A stretch of DNA of 64,000 nucleotides from Marinobacter maroccanus (lineage in GTDB: Bacteria; Pseudomonadota; Gammaproteobacteria; Pseudomonadales; Oleiphilaceae). Position numbers and translations under genes: made by a program. Where the stretch lies: the NCBI RefSeq assembly GCF_002933275.1, contig NZ_PSSX01000005.1, positions 62,001-126,000 on the forward strand. Direction: 5' to 3'. Shown piece by piece: positions 19,290-28,736 of the stretch (its first letter is position 1; every line of letters begins with the position of its first letter). The notes beneath the pieces are model-generated. The model worked only from the letters and a program-made list of their open reading frames with translations, searched no databases and had not been told where the DNA came from.

Positions 19290-19324
19290 AAAAAAAGGAG
19301 GGCCCACCAGCGGCCACCGGTGGG
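19290..19324 (-). terminator. Probable terminator of cspD
   Basis: On the minus strand a CCCACC/GGTGGG hairpin with a ten-base GC-rich loop is followed, six bases later, by a run of seven T. It lies 27 bases after the cspD stop. Confidence 0.6.
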
Positions 19325-19350
19325 TGCGATTACTCTGTTGTAACAGTCGA

Positions 19351-19662
19351 TCAGGCGTTTACTGCACGGGGCGGATAGCCGTCCCGGCCTGACTCCTGCT
19401 GCCCTGATTGCCCGGCAGAGTCGCTGCTGGCGCCAGTTTGTCCCTTGCTGGCGGGCAGTTCGTCAGGGACGATGTTGACTGCGTGAATGCCCTTGTCGCT
19501 GGGCTTTTTGTCGAAGGTTACGGCCTGGCCGGCTTTTAAGGTCTTGTAGCCGTCCATCTGCACCGAAGAGAAGTGCGCAAACAGGTCGTCACTGCAGCCA
19601 TCCTCGATGATGAATCCGTACCCTTTGGCATTGTTGAACCACTTGACCTTGCCTCTTGGCAT
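19351..19662 (-). CDS. cspD: Cold-shock domain protein, CspD-like, with C-terminal extension
   Basis: Single-stranded nucleic-acid-binding protein of 103 residues. The cold-shock domain has RNP1-like KGYGFI and RNP2-like DLFAHFSSV. A 30-residue extension rich in Ser, Gly and Gln follows (ASKGQTGASSDSAGQSGQQ), longer than in E. coli CspD. The gene is divergent from clpS-clpA, as is cspD in many gammaproteobacteria, where it inhibits replication in stationary phase. The start follows AGGGGAG. The name rests mainly on position. Confidence 0.85.
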   Translation of the reverse strand: MPRGKVKWFNNAKGYGFIIEDGCSDDLFAHFSSVQMDGYKTLKAGQAVTFDKKPSDKGIHAVNIVPDELPASKGQTGASSDSAGQSGQQESGRDGYPPRAVNA

Positions 19663-19965
19663 GATGAACTCCCCTGTTCTTTTGCTGTCTCTATTCTTGT
19701 TGATTCTTTGTTTGCCTATCGGTGCCGTCGCACAGCCGGTCCGAATCCTGTTACACAATCCTTGCATGGATTTACATTATTTTACAATGCAACTTAACTT
19801 TCGACCAATCATGGCGATGAGTCAATAGTTTCTATACCGGGAATGTGTGGTTGAACGCAGTCTGGAAGCGGTATCATGTTCGTATTGATAAATATCGCAT
19901 GCCCCGCTTGAAAACCCGGGGGCGGACATCCACATTTAACAGGAGCACCGATAAACCGGTAAGGA
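19663..19965. other. Divergent cspD/clpS regulatory region
   Basis: 303 bases without a gene between divergent genes. The part near 19740-19805 is A/T-rich (many TTTAC/ATTTTAC steps) and probably holds the cspD promoter. On the plus strand TTGAAC and TATCAT (19851-19877) form a possible clpS promoter, though with a short 15-base spacer. I see no long inverted repeat or small gene. Confidence 0.5.
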
Positions 19966-20328
19966 ATGATGCGGACTATCGAAAATTCTCTACTAGTATT
20001 CAATCAGGGGGAGGACGAACAACCGGGGCGACAGGATGACCTCAGCGTTGCTCCCGAGAAGCCTGCTCTCAAGCGTCCGGCGCGATATCGAGTGGTGCTT
20101 CTGAACGATGATTACACGCCCATGGATTTTGTTGTGGATGTGTTGATGAAGTTCTTCGGAATGAACGAGGAAAAGGCGACGCAGGTGATGCTGCTCGTCC
20201 ATACACAGGGAAAAGCTGTATGCGGGGTATATACCCGGGACATCGCGGAAACAAAGGCGGCACAGGTGAACCAGTATTCCTCGGAATGCGAACATCCGCT
20301 CCTTTGCGAGATTGAACGTGCGGACTGA
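19966..20328 (+). CDS. clpS: ATP-dependent Clp protease adaptor ClpS
   Basis: N-recognin that binds proteins with destabilising N-terminal residues (Leu, Phe, Tyr, Trp) and hands them to ClpAP. The 120-residue product has a flexible acidic N-terminus, then the core: [20 protein letters not shown] with the NDD-TPM recognition motif, and [20 protein letters not shown] with the conserved histidine. It lies 18 bases before clpA. The two ATG codons at 19966 and 19969 are equally possible. Confidence 0.95.
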   Translation: MMRTIENSLLVFNQGEDEQPGRQDDLSVAPEKPALKRPARYRVVLLNDDYTPMDFVVDVLMKFFGMNEEKATQVMLLVHTQGKAVCGVYTRDIAETKAAQVNQYSSECEHPLLCEIERAD

Positions 20329-20346
20329 TAGACGTTGGGGTGGCCC

Positions 20347-22617
20347 ATGCTGAGCAAAGATCTAGAAATTACGCTGAATACGGCCTTCAAGAATGCCCGG
20401 GACAAGCGTCATGAGTTCATGACTGTGGAGCATCTGTTGCTGGCCCTACTGGATAATGAATCGGCAGTGGGCGTTCTGAAAGCTTGCGGCGCAGACCTCA
20501 AGCGGCTTCAGGAAGAGCTTGTCGAATTCGTGGATTCAACCACACCACTGATTCCCAGCAGTGACAGTGAGCGGGAGACACAGCCCACGCTGGGGTTCCA
20601 GCGGGTGCTGCAGCGGGCGGTTTTCCATGTGCAGTCCTCGGGCAAGAAAGAGGTGACCGGTGCCAACGTGCTGGTGGCCATTTTCAGCGAGCAGGAAAGC
20701 CAGGCGGTCTACGTGCTCAAGAAGCAGAGCATTGCCCGTATTGATGTGGTCAACTTTGTTTCCCATGGCATTTCCCGCGTTCAGGGCGCGGAAGACCAGG
20801 AGAGCCACGACCAGGCATCCCATGATGAGGCTGGCGAGGAAGGCGGTCAGTCCAAGCCGCTGGAAAGCTATGCCACCAATCTGAATGAACAGGCTCGTCA
20901 GGGCCGGATTGATCCGCTGATCGGTCGTGAGCACGAGGTGGAGCGGGTCGTCCAGATTCTGGTGCGCCGCCGCAAGAACAACCCGCTGCTGGTGGGGGAG
21001 GCCGGTGTTGGCAAAACCGCCATCGCAGAGGGGCTTGCCAAGCGGATTGTCGATGGTCAGGTTCCTGACATCATCTCGGACGCCGTAGTCTACTCGCTGG
21101 ATCTGGGGGCTCTGCTCGCCGGAACCAAGTATCGGGGCGACTTCGAGAAGCGTCTGAAAGGGCTGCTTGCCGAGCTCAAGAAAGAGAACCACGCGATTCT
21201 GTTCATCGACGAGATTCACACCATCATTGGGGCGGGCTCCGCTTCCGGTGGCGTGATGGACGCCTCGAACCTGTTGAAGCCCATGCTCAGCTCCGGAGAG
21301 ATCCGATGCATTGGCTCAACAACGTTCCAGGAGTTCCGGGGTATCTTTGAGAAGGACAGCGCCCTGGCTCGCCGTTTCCAGAAAATCGACGTGAACGAGC
21401 CCAGCGTTGAGGACACCTATCAGATCCTGAAAGGCCTCAAGCCGAATTTCGAGAAGCACCACGATCTCAAATACACCGACAAGGCCCTGCGGGTAGCTGC
21501 AGAGCTGTCCGACCGCTACATCACAGACCGTCATCTGCCGGACAAGGCCATTGACGTAATTGATGAAGCGGGTGCCCGCCAAAGGCTTCAGCCTGAGGGC
21601 AAGCGCAAGAAGACGGTTGACGTCACCGATATCGAGGATGTGGTTGCGAATATTGCCCGCATTCCGCCGAAAAACGTCTCCACCAGCGACAAGGATCTGC
21701 TGCGGAACCTGGAGCGGGACCTCAAGATGACGGTCTTTGGTCAGGATCCGGCCATCGAATCGTTGTCTACCGCCATCAAGCTGGCCCGTGCCGGACTGAA
21801 GTCGCCCGAGAAGCCCGAGGGTGCTTTCCTGTTCGCAGGTCCGACCGGTGTCGGTAAAACCGAGGTTACCAAGCAGTTGGCCAAGGTTCTGGGCATCGAA
21901 CTGGTGCGCTTTGACATGTCCGAGTACATGGAGCGCCACACTGTGTCGCGGCTGATCGGTGCGCCTCCGGGCTACGTGGGCTACGATCAGGGCGGCCTGT
22001 TGACGGAATCGGTCAACAAGCATCCGCACTGTGTACTCCTGCTGGATGAAATCGAGAAAGCCCATCCGGAAGTGTTTAACCTGCTGCTGCAGGTCATGGA
22101 CCATGGCACGCTGACTGATAACAACGGTCGAAAGGCGGACTTCCGCCACGTGATCCTGGTGATGACCACCAACGCCGGCGCCGAGAGTATGGCCCGTCGC
22201 TCCATTGGCTTCAGCGAGCAGGACCACAGCACAGACGGCATGGAAATCATCAGCAAGACCTTCACGCCGGAATTCCGCAACCGTCTGGACGGTATCATCC
22301 AGTTCGGTGACCTGCAGATCGACACCATCACCCATGTGGTGGACAAGTTCCTCACCGAGCTGCAGGCGCAGCTGGACGAGAAGCATGTGGTTCTGCATGT
22401 GGACGACGAAGCGAAGGCCTGGCTGGCCGAGAAGGGCTATGATGTCACAATGGGTGCCCGCCCGATGTCGCGCCTTATTCAGGACAAGATCAAACGGCCG
22501 CTGGCCGAGCAGATCCTGTTCGGGCGTTTGTCAGAGAAGGGCGGGGATGTCTTCATCCACCTTCGTGATGACGAGCTGGTATTCGAGTATGAGGACGAGC
22601 CTGCAGAGGCTGTCTGA
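20347..22617 (+). CDS. clpA: ATP-dependent Clp protease ATP-binding subunit ClpA
   Basis: Hexameric AAA+ unfoldase that feeds ClpP. The 756-residue product has an N-domain (1-145), a first ATPase module with Walker [15 protein letters not shown] and Walker [11 protein letters not shown], and a second with Walker [15 protein letters not shown] and Walker [14 protein letters not shown]. The ClpP-docking IGF-type loop reads RSIGFSEQ. The start at [11 protein letters not shown] matches ClpA; a TTG 12 bases upstream is not needed. The order clpS-clpA is standard. It ends at a strong terminator. Confidence 0.97.
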   Translation: MLSKDLEITLNTAFKNARDKRHEFMTVEHLLLALLDNESAVGVLKACGADLKRLQEELVEFVDSTTPLIPSSDSERETQPTLGFQRVLQRAVFHVQSSGKKEVTGANVLVAIFSEQESQAVYVLKKQSIARIDVVNFVSHGISRVQGAEDQESHDQASHDEAGEEGGQSKPLESYATNLNEQARQGRIDPLIGREHEVERVVQILVRRRKNNPLLVGEAGVGKTAIAEGLAKRIVDGQVPDIISDAVVYSLDLGALLAGTKYRGDFEKRLKGLLAELKKENHAILFIDEIHTIIGAGSASGGVMDASNLLKPMLSSGEIRCIGSTTFQEFRGIFEKDSALARRFQKIDVNEPSVEDTYQILKGLKPNFEKHHDLKYTDKALRVAAELSDRYITDRHLPDKAIDVIDEAGARQRLQPEGKRKKTVDVTDIEDVVANIARIPPKNVSTSDKDLLRNLERDLKMTVFGQDPAIESLSTAIKLARAGLKSPEKPEGAFLFAGPTGVGKTEVTKQLAKVLGIELVRFDMSEYMERHTVSRLIGAPPGYVGYDQGGLLTESVNKHPHCVLLLDEIEKAHPEVFNLLLQVMDHGTLTDNNGRKADFRHVILVMTTNAGAESMARRSIGFSEQDHSTDGMEIISKTFTPEFRNRLDGIIQFGDLQIDTITHVVDKFLTELQAQLDEKHVVLHVDDEAKAWLAEKGYDVTMGARPMSRLIQDKIKRPLAEQILFGRLSEKGGDVFIHLRDDELVFEYEDEPAEAV

Positions 22618-22632
22618 ACTACTTGAGCAAGG

Positions 22633-22667
22633 AAACCGCTGCCCGGGGAACCGGCAGCGGTTTTTTT
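22633..22667 (+). terminator. Terminator of clpSA
   Basis: Perfect 11-base stem (AAACCGCTGCC/GGCAGCGGTTT), nine-base loop and a run of seven T, starting 16 bases after the clpA stop. Confidence 0.92.
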
Positions 22668-22678
22668 ACGCCCTAACG

Positions 22679-22701
22679 AAAAAAGCCCCCGGAGGGGCTT
22701 T
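22679..22701 (-). terminator. Terminator of infA
   Basis: On the minus strand AAAGCCCC/GGGGCTTT with a four-base loop followed by six T. It lies 17 bases after the infA stop and back to back with the clpA terminator. Confidence 0.88.
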
Positions 22702-22718
22702 CAGATGTCACGGGAGCA

Positions 22719-22937
22719 TTAACGGGCGCGGTATACGATACGGCCCTTGCTCAGGTCGTAGGGAGTCAACTCAACCTTGACCTTGTCACCTGTCAGGATG
22801 CGGATGTAGTTCTTGCGCATCTTGCCGGAGATATGAGCTGTCACAACATGGCCGTTGCTAAGCTCAACGCGGAACATGGTGTTTGGAAGGGTGTCGATAA
22901 TAACGCCTTCCATTTCAATGGCATCTGATTTCGGCAT
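22719..22937 (-). CDS. infA: Translation initiation factor IF-1
   Basis: 72-residue OB-fold protein that binds the ribosomal A site during initiation. The sequence is nearly the textbook one: [37 protein letters not shown] and LSKGRIVYR. It has its own promoter candidate in front and a terminator behind, so it can be expressed apart from bpt-aat upstream. Confidence 0.98.
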   Translation of the reverse strand: MPKSDAIEMEGVIIDTLPNTMFRVELSNGHVVTAHISGKMRKNYIRILTGDKVKVELTPYDLSKGRIVYRAR

Positions 22938-22986
22938 TCAGTAGAAACCTCGTTTGGATATGCTTCTCGTAATTTTAAATTGCGCA

Positions 22987-23015
22987 ATTCTGCCTGATTT
23001 GTCGGCGTTTGGCAA
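22987..23015 (-). promoter_or_regulatory. Candidate sigma-70 promoter of infA
   Basis: Minus strand TTGCCA, 17-base spacer, CAGAAT, about 50 bases before infA and just after the bpt stop. GAGG before the ATG is a good ribosome-binding site. Confidence 0.55.
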
Positions 23016-23017
23016 AG

Positions 23018-23731
23018 TTAGCCTGGGTCCAGTTCACGCCAGTGCCCGTCTCGAAGCGCCTCAATCGGGCGAAAGCGGGTTTTGTAGTTCATTTTCCTGC
23101 ACTGCTTGATCCAGTAACCGAGATAGAGATGGGGCAGTCCTCTGCGGCGCGCCTCCTCAATTTGCCAGAGAATCGCGTAGGTGCCCAGGCTCCTGTCTTC
23201 GAGATCCGGTTCGAAAACGGTGTAGATGGCCGAGAGTCCGTCGTCCAGCAGGTCCACGGCCGCCAGTCCCACCAGCCGCTCATCCTTGTGGATTTCCAGG
23301 AACCAGGAGTCGGTTGCCCCTTCCACCAGGAACGACGTGAACTGTTCCCGGGTGGGCGGGTACATATCGCCATCCTGGTGCCGTTGCTCAATGTAGTTGG
23401 CGTAGAGCTGATAGTACCTTTCCGCGAAGGTGGCCGGCACCATGGTGCACTTCAGGTCGGTGTTTTTCTTGAGCACCCGTCGCTGGCTTCTGTCCGGATT
23501 GAAATCATCGACTTTTAATCGAACCGGTATGCAGGCGTTGCACTGTTCGCAGTGGGGTCGGTAATAATGCGAACCACTGCGGCGGAAACCAAGAGCGGTG
23601 AGTTGGCTGTAGAGTTTCTTATCGACATGGGCCCGCGGATCCACAAACATGGTGGTTGCCTCGCGGTCTGGCAGGTAGCTGCAATCATGGGGCGGCGTCG
23701 CGAAGAACACCAGGGTTCTGAGATTGCTCAT
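23018..23731 (-). CDS. bpt: Aspartate/glutamate leucyltransferase (Bpt, arginyltransferase family)
   Basis: Transfers leucine from Leu-tRNA to proteins with N-terminal Asp or Glu, making them ClpS substrates. The 237-residue product has both domains of the ATE family: the cysteine-containing N-part (DCSYLPDREATTMFVDP, then CEQCNACIPVRL) and the acyltransferase C-part (GLAAVDLLDDGLSAIYTVF, GTYAILWQIEEARR, YLGYWIKQCRKMNYK). Its start codon immediately follows the aat stop codon, so translation is coupled. Confidence 0.94.
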   Translation of the reverse strand: MSNLRTLVFFATPPHDCSYLPDREATTMFVDPRAHVDKKLYSQLTALGFRRSGSHYYRPHCEQCNACIPVRLKVDDFNPDRSQRRVLKKNTDLKCTMVPATFAERYYQLYANYIEQRHQDGDMYPPTREQFTSFLVEGATDSWFLEIHKDERLVGLAAVDLLDDGLSAIYTVFEPDLEDRSLGTYAILWQIEEARRRGLPHLYLGYWIKQCRKMNYKTRFRPIEALRDGHWRELDPG

Positions 23732-24445
23732 TCACTCCTCCGGCCCGGGCCAACGCCATTGGAAGGTCCAGTCGGTCTGATCCGGTTTCTGGTCGATGCT
23801 CATCCTGAGTATAGATAAAAACTCTTCCCGGGGAATAGTTCGTGCGCCCATGGTTAAAAGGTGCCGGCTTTCCACCTGGCAATCCATGATCCGGTAACCC
23901 CAGAGCTGTAGCTGGTGCGCCAGGTGGATCATCAGAACCTTGGAGGCGTTGGTTTCCAGGGAAAACATGGATTCACCGAAGAAGCACCGACCAATGGCCA
24001 GTCCGTACATGCCACCGGCCAGCTCGCCGCGGCGGTTCCAGATTTCGATGGAGTGAGCCACGCCCATTCGGTGGAGTTCTGAGTAGCTGGCAATCATCTC
24101 TTCGGTAATCCAGGTGCCTTCAGCCCGGGTTGAGGCGCACAGGCGGATAATCCGTCCGAAGTGTCTGTCTGCGGTTACCTGGAAGCGTTGCTGGTTCAGG
24201 GTGCGGCGCAGGCTTCGTGATACGTGGATTTCGTTCGGAAAAAGGACGCATCTGGGGTTCGGTGACCACCACAGGATGGGCTGGTCGTCGCTGTACCAGG
24301 GGAAGATGCCGTTCCGGTAGGCGAGGATGAGTCGTTCGGTGGACAGGTCCCCGCCGAGGGCAAGGAGGCCATCCGGGTCGTCCAGGGCTTCGTTGGCGGG
24401 GGGGAACCAGAGTTGGTCCGGGTCTAGCCAGGGTAGTGAGGTCAT
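23732..24445 (-). CDS. aat: Leucyl/phenylalanyl-tRNA-protein transferase
   Basis: Adds Leu or Phe to proteins with N-terminal Lys, Arg or Met, creating primary N-degrons. The 237-residue product shows the family core: FPPANEALDDPDGLLALGGD, NGIFPWYSDDQPILWWSPNP, EGTWITEEMIASY, and GGMYGLAIGRCFFGESMFS. It is directly joined to bpt downstream. Together with clpS-clpA 1-4 kb away the full bacterial N-degron route is encoded here. Confidence 0.96.
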   Translation of the reverse strand: MTSLPWLDPDQLWFPPANEALDDPDGLLALGGDLSTERLILAYRNGIFPWYSDDQPILWWSPNPRCVLFPNEIHVSRSLRRTLNQQRFQVTADRHFGRIIRLCASTRAEGTWITEEMIASYSELHRMGVAHSIEIWNRRGELAGGMYGLAIGRCFFGESMFSLETNASKVLMIHLAHQLQLWGYRIMDCQVESRHLLTMGARTIPREEFLSILRMSIDQKPDQTDWTFQWRWPGPEE

Positions 24446-24509
24446 CCTTCTCCGGTTTTTACTGCCTAGTTCGCGTTGATCTTGTTGCTAACGGGCCTCG
24501 GAGTCGCGC

Positions 24510-24610
24510 CCGGGAGGACCAGTCTTCTAAAACACGCCGTAAATACATCCCTGTAGGCTTGGCTCCGCCATCCCTGGCTCCACACAGTTTTAGAGGACTG
24601 GTCCTCCCGG
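24510..24610. repeat. REP/MITE-like palindromic intergenic element
   Basis: A 23-base inverted repeat with one mismatch bounds a 55-base centre. Left arm core GGGAGGACCAGTCTTCTAAA begins at 24512; the right arm ends with its complement at 24608. The centre contains CATCCCTGTAGGC and a near copy CATCCCTGGC, giving internal pairing. The whole can fold as one long hairpin between aat and trxB. Elements with such centres recur between genes in marine gammaproteobacteria, from memory. No transposase is encoded. Confidence 0.75.
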
Positions 24611-24648
24611 CCTCGATCAGTTTCCGCAGGGCCTTCTAAAAGACTAGA

Positions 24649-25647
<999 letters not shown>

Positions 25648-25743
25648 TCAGGGCCAGACGATTCGGGGAAAGGGGCAAAGGCTAACATGAAAGGCGCGGT
25701 CTGCCATTCGTTTTGGCCAATTCCGCTTATAAAACCTTGCTAT

Positions 25744-26655
25744 TTACTCAAGCACAGAAACGGTTGCCAACAGCTGACGAACCCTTTCAGCGCTTTTGCC
25801 GGACTCGCCCTGTTCAAGGCGGTGGGCCGCCACGGCGGGAAAGACCGCCTGGATGTCATCCGGCAGTACGTGATGACGCCCCTCCATCAGGGCCCAGGCC
25901 TTGGCGGCCCGTACCAGACCCAGTCCCGCCCGGGGCGAAAGCCCGTACAGAAGCCCGGGCATTGTCCGACTCTGTTCCAGCAACCGTTGAACGTAATCCA
26001 GAAGAGCCGGGCTGGCGGTTATCCGCGTGACGCCTTCCTGCAGAGTTTTCAGGTCGGCCTGGGAGAGTAGTTTGGGGAGTTTTTCGGTCATGGCACGACG
26101 GTCTTCACCCTCGAGCAGTTCCCGTTCAGCTCTCGGGTCCGGGTAACCCAGGCGCAGGCGCATGAGGAACCGGTCCAGTTGGGACTCGGGCAGGGGGTAG
26201 GTGCCGCCCTGTTCAATGGGGTTTTGTGTCGCAATCACAAAAAACGGGTGAGGCAGTGGCCGGGTCTCGCCCTCAATGGACACTTGCCGTTCTTCCATGG
26301 CTTCAAGCAGTGCGCTCTGGGTGCGAGGTGATGCCCGGTTGATTTCATCAGCCAGCACCACCTGGGCGAAAATCGGGCCCGGATGAAAGACCAGGCTGCC
26401 GGCCTGTTTGTCGTACATGGAATAACCAAGCACATCCGCCGGAAGCAGGTCGTTTGTGAACTGGATACGCTGGTAACTCAGACCCATGACCTTGGCCAGG
26501 GCATGGGAGAGGGTGGTCTTGCCCATGCCGGGGATGTCTTCGATCAGCAGGTGGCCCCGGGCCAGTAGGCCGCACAAGGCAAGGCGTACCTGTTGGTCTT
26601 TGCCCAGGAGTATCTGGTTCAGTTCACTGACTACGGTATCGACCAGTTTCTTCAT
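25744..26655 (-). CDS. MoxR-family AAA+ ATPase without its usual partners
   Basis: Chaperone-like ATPase of 303 residues. Motifs: Walker A in IPGMGKTTLSHALAK, Walker B LADEINRASPRTQSALLEAM, sensor 1 FFVIATQNPIEQGGTYPLPE, arginine-finger region LDRFLMRL, and sensor 2 GLSPRAGLGLVRAAKAW. MoxR genes are normally followed by DUF58 and VWA-domain genes. Here the next gene is trxB after 126 bases, and the gene instead sits seven bases behind aguB, so it may be co-transcribed with agmatine catabolism. Target proteins are unknown. Confidence 0.9.
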   Translation of the reverse strand: MKKLVDTVVSELNQILLGKDQQVRLALCGLLARGHLLIEDIPGMGKTTLSHALAKVMGLSYQRIQFTNDLLPADVLGYSMYDKQAGSLVFHPGPIFAQVVLADEINRASPRTQSALLEAMEERQVSIEGETRPLPHPFFVIATQNPIEQGGTYPLPESQLDRFLMRLRLGYPDPRAERELLEGEDRRAMTEKLPKLLSQADLKTLQEGVTRITASPALLDYVQRLLEQSRTMPGLLYGLSPRAGLGLVRAAKAWALMEGRHHVLPDDIQAVFPAVAAHRLEQGESGKSAERVRQLLATVSVLE

Positions 26656-26662
26656 TCCGGGC

Positions 26663-27586
26663 TCAGTCCCTTACGCGTTTGAGGATGTCACCGTAGGCGT
26701 CTATACGGCGGTCTCTCAAATACGGCCAGATACGGCGAACCGATTCACTGCGGGTGCGATCAAGGGTTACCGCCAGAATACACTCGGAGCTGTCATCGCC
26801 CCGGGCCAGAAATTCACCCTGTGGGCCGCAGATAAAACTGTTGCCCCAGAAGCGAATGCCGTCGCTGTGTCCGGAGGGGTCGGGTTCGGTGCCTACCCGG
26901 TTCGGAGCCACCACCAGCAGGTTGTTGGCAACCGCATGGCCCCGCTGCACGGTGACCCAGGCGTCCAGCTGACGAGCCTGTTCATCGGGGTCATCCGTTA
27001 CATCCCAACCGATGGCGGTGGGGTATATGAGGATCTCCGCGCCGGCCAGGGCCATCAACCGGGCAGCTTCTGGATACCACTGGTCCCAGCACACCAGCAC
27101 GCCAAGCCTGCCAACGGATGTATCAATGGGCGTGAAGCCGCTGCGGCCATCATTGAACTGGGCGTCGCCGGGCGTAAAGTAGAATTTCTCGTAGAAACCC
27201 GGGTCGTCCGGAATGTGCATTTTCCGGTACAGGCCTGCCATGGAGCCGTCTCTGTCAAACACTACCGCGGTGTTGTGGTAAACACCGTTCATGCGACGTT
27301 CGAAAATAGACCCAACCAGAACGATGCCCAGTTCGCGGGCCAGATCGGATAAACGCTGGCTGGTGGGGCCGGGAATCGGTTCGGCCATCTCGAAAACCGC
27401 AGTGTCTTCGGTCTGGCAGAAGTACAGGGTGGCGTGGAGTTCCTGGAGAATAACCAGGTCTGCACCATTGGCCGCGGCTTCGCGGACCAGTTTCTCAGTG
27501 ACGGCGAGGCTGGCCGCTTTATCACTGCTGCAGGCCTGCTGGATGGCGGCAACATTGATCTGGTTCTTGCGCGATTCGCTGCTCAT
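26663..27586 (-). CDS. aguB: N-carbamoylputrescine amidase
   Basis: Nitrilase-superfamily enzyme converting N-carbamoylputrescine to putrescine. The 307-residue product carries the Glu-Lys-Cys triad in VILQELHATLYFCQ, YRKMHIPDDPGFYEK and GVLVCWDQWYPEAARLMA. The segments GFYEKFYFTPGD and AIGWDVTDD are typical of AguB rather than other amidases. Its ATG overlaps the aguA stop by one base (TGATG), so translation is coupled. The reaction follows directly from the aguA product. Confidence 0.94.
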   Translation of the reverse strand: MSSESRKNQINVAAIQQACSSDKAASLAVTEKLVREAAANGADLVILQELHATLYFCQTEDTAVFEMAEPIPGPTSQRLSDLARELGIVLVGSIFERRMNGVYHNTAVVFDRDGSMAGLYRKMHIPDDPGFYEKFYFTPGDAQFNDGRSGFTPIDTSVGRLGVLVCWDQWYPEAARLMALAGAEILIYPTAIGWDVTDDPDEQARQLDAWVTVQRGHAVANNLLVVAPNRVGTEPDPSGHSDGIRFWGNSFICGPQGEFLARGDDSSECILAVTLDRTRSESVRRIWPYLRDRRIDAYGDILKRVRD

Positions 27587-28635
27587 CAACTGACTACTCC
27601 GGCGGGGATTTGCATGGTCACACAGTGAAGGCTGCCATGCTGGCGAATCAAGGGCCGGCAATCAATCGGCACTATCTCCCTGCTCGGGAAAATCTCTTTC
27701 ATGACAGTGATGGCGTCTTCATCCTGCGGTACGTCGTACACCGGCAGCAACACCGCATCGTTGATGATCAGAAAGTTTGCATAGGTAGCCGGCAGGCGCT
27801 CGCCGTCCTCGTCATAAATGGCGTCGGGCCAGGGCAGAGGCGTCAGTTTGTAGGGGGAGCCGTCGGCCTGACGGAATTCCTGGAGCTCTTCTTCCATGGC
27901 CGCAAGAGCACTGTAGTGTTCATCGGCCACGTCGGGACAGGCCACATAACAGATATGATCCGGCGCGCAGAATCGGGCCAGAGTATCAATGTGGCTGTCG
28001 GTGTCGTCTCCGGCCAGGTAGCCATGGTTGAGCCAGAGAATCCGGCACACGCCCAGTACCTCTGAAAGCAGTTGCTCAATGGCTGTGCGATCCATGGCCG
28101 GGTTTCGGGTCGGCGTCAGCAGACATTCAGAGGTGGTCAGAAAAGTGCCCTGACCATCCGATTCAAAGGAGCCGCCCTCCAGTACGAAGTCCACCTGCTG
28201 TGTCATGGTTGTGCCGAATACACCGGCATTAAACAGGTGGTTGTTCAATGCGTCGTCTTTTTCCGAGGGAAACTTTCCGCCCCAGGCGTTGAAACGGAAA
28301 TCCAGCAGTGTGGGTCTGTCGTCAGTCAGGATAGTGATCGGGCCATGGTCCCTTGCCCAGGTATCGTTTGCAGGCGCGGGAACCGCCTTCACGCGGCCCG
28401 GGAAGCTGTTTTGCTCGGCGTAGCGGTTCAGGTCACGTTCGAGTTCCTGCAGACGGGTGACGTGTTCGCAACTGATAACCACATGTTCGTATCGGAGAAT
28501 GGCTTTCGCAATGTTCTCGAAGACCGGCTCCACCTCATTCATCAGGTCTGCCCAGTCGGTTCCCGGATGGGGCCAGGTCAGCATTACAGCGCTTTGGGGC
28601 GCCCATTCCGCGGGCAACACTCGTTTGGTTGTCAC
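27586..28635 (-). CDS. aguA: Agmatine deiminase
   Basis: Hydrolyses agmatine to N-carbamoylputrescine and ammonia, giving putrescine together with AguB. The product of about 349 residues is a pentein-fold enzyme with PAEWAPQSAVMLTWPHPGTDW, the ARDHGPI block, LEGGSFESDGQGTFLTTSECLL with substrate residues, and the catalytic cysteine in HGSLHCVTMQIPAG. I chose GTG at 28635 because AAGG lies seven bases before it and MTTKRVLPAEW fits the family. Earlier starts (28653, 28665, 28674) lie within or next to a palindrome. Confidence 0.93.
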   Translation of the reverse strand: MTTKRVLPAEWAPQSAVMLTWPHPGTDWADLMNEVEPVFENIAKAILRYEHVVISCEHVTRLQELERDLNRYAEQNSFPGRVKAVPAPANDTWARDHGPITILTDDRPTLLDFRFNAWGGKFPSEKDDALNNHLFNAGVFGTTMTQQVDFVLEGGSFESDGQGTFLTTSECLLTPTRNPAMDRTAIEQLLSEVLGVCRILWLNHGYLAGDDTDSHIDTLARFCAPDHICYVACPDVADEHYSALAAMEEELQEFRQADGSPYKLTPLPWPDAIYDEDGERLPATYANFLIINDAVLLPVYDVPQDEDAITVMKEIFPSREIVPIDCRPLIRQHGSLHCVTMQIPAGVVS

Positions 28636-28668
28636 TACGTCACCTTGAATCATAAAAGACGCCATTCT

Positions 28669-28683
28669 AACCAACGATTGGTT
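28669..28683. promoter_or_regulatory. Palindromic operator candidate before aguA
   Basis: AACCAA CGA TTGGTT, a perfect six-base inverted repeat with three central bases, 34-48 bases upstream of the preferred aguA start. The size and symmetry fit a dimeric TetR- or MarR-type repressor site. No regulator gene lies beside it. Confidence 0.4.
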
Positions 28684-28736
28684 GAACGTCAGGACATGAG
28701 AAGGGGATTTCCGACCTGGAAAGGCCCCTCGGGCCT

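Noticed and set aside
21316..22398. A 360-codon open frame antisense to clpA
   Set aside because: It is a shadow of the conserved second ATPase module and has no ribosome-binding site.
22938..23017. A tRNA gene next to infA, as in E. coli (serW)
   Set aside because: The 80-base gap has no cloverleaf-like arms and no CCA or T-loop sequence.
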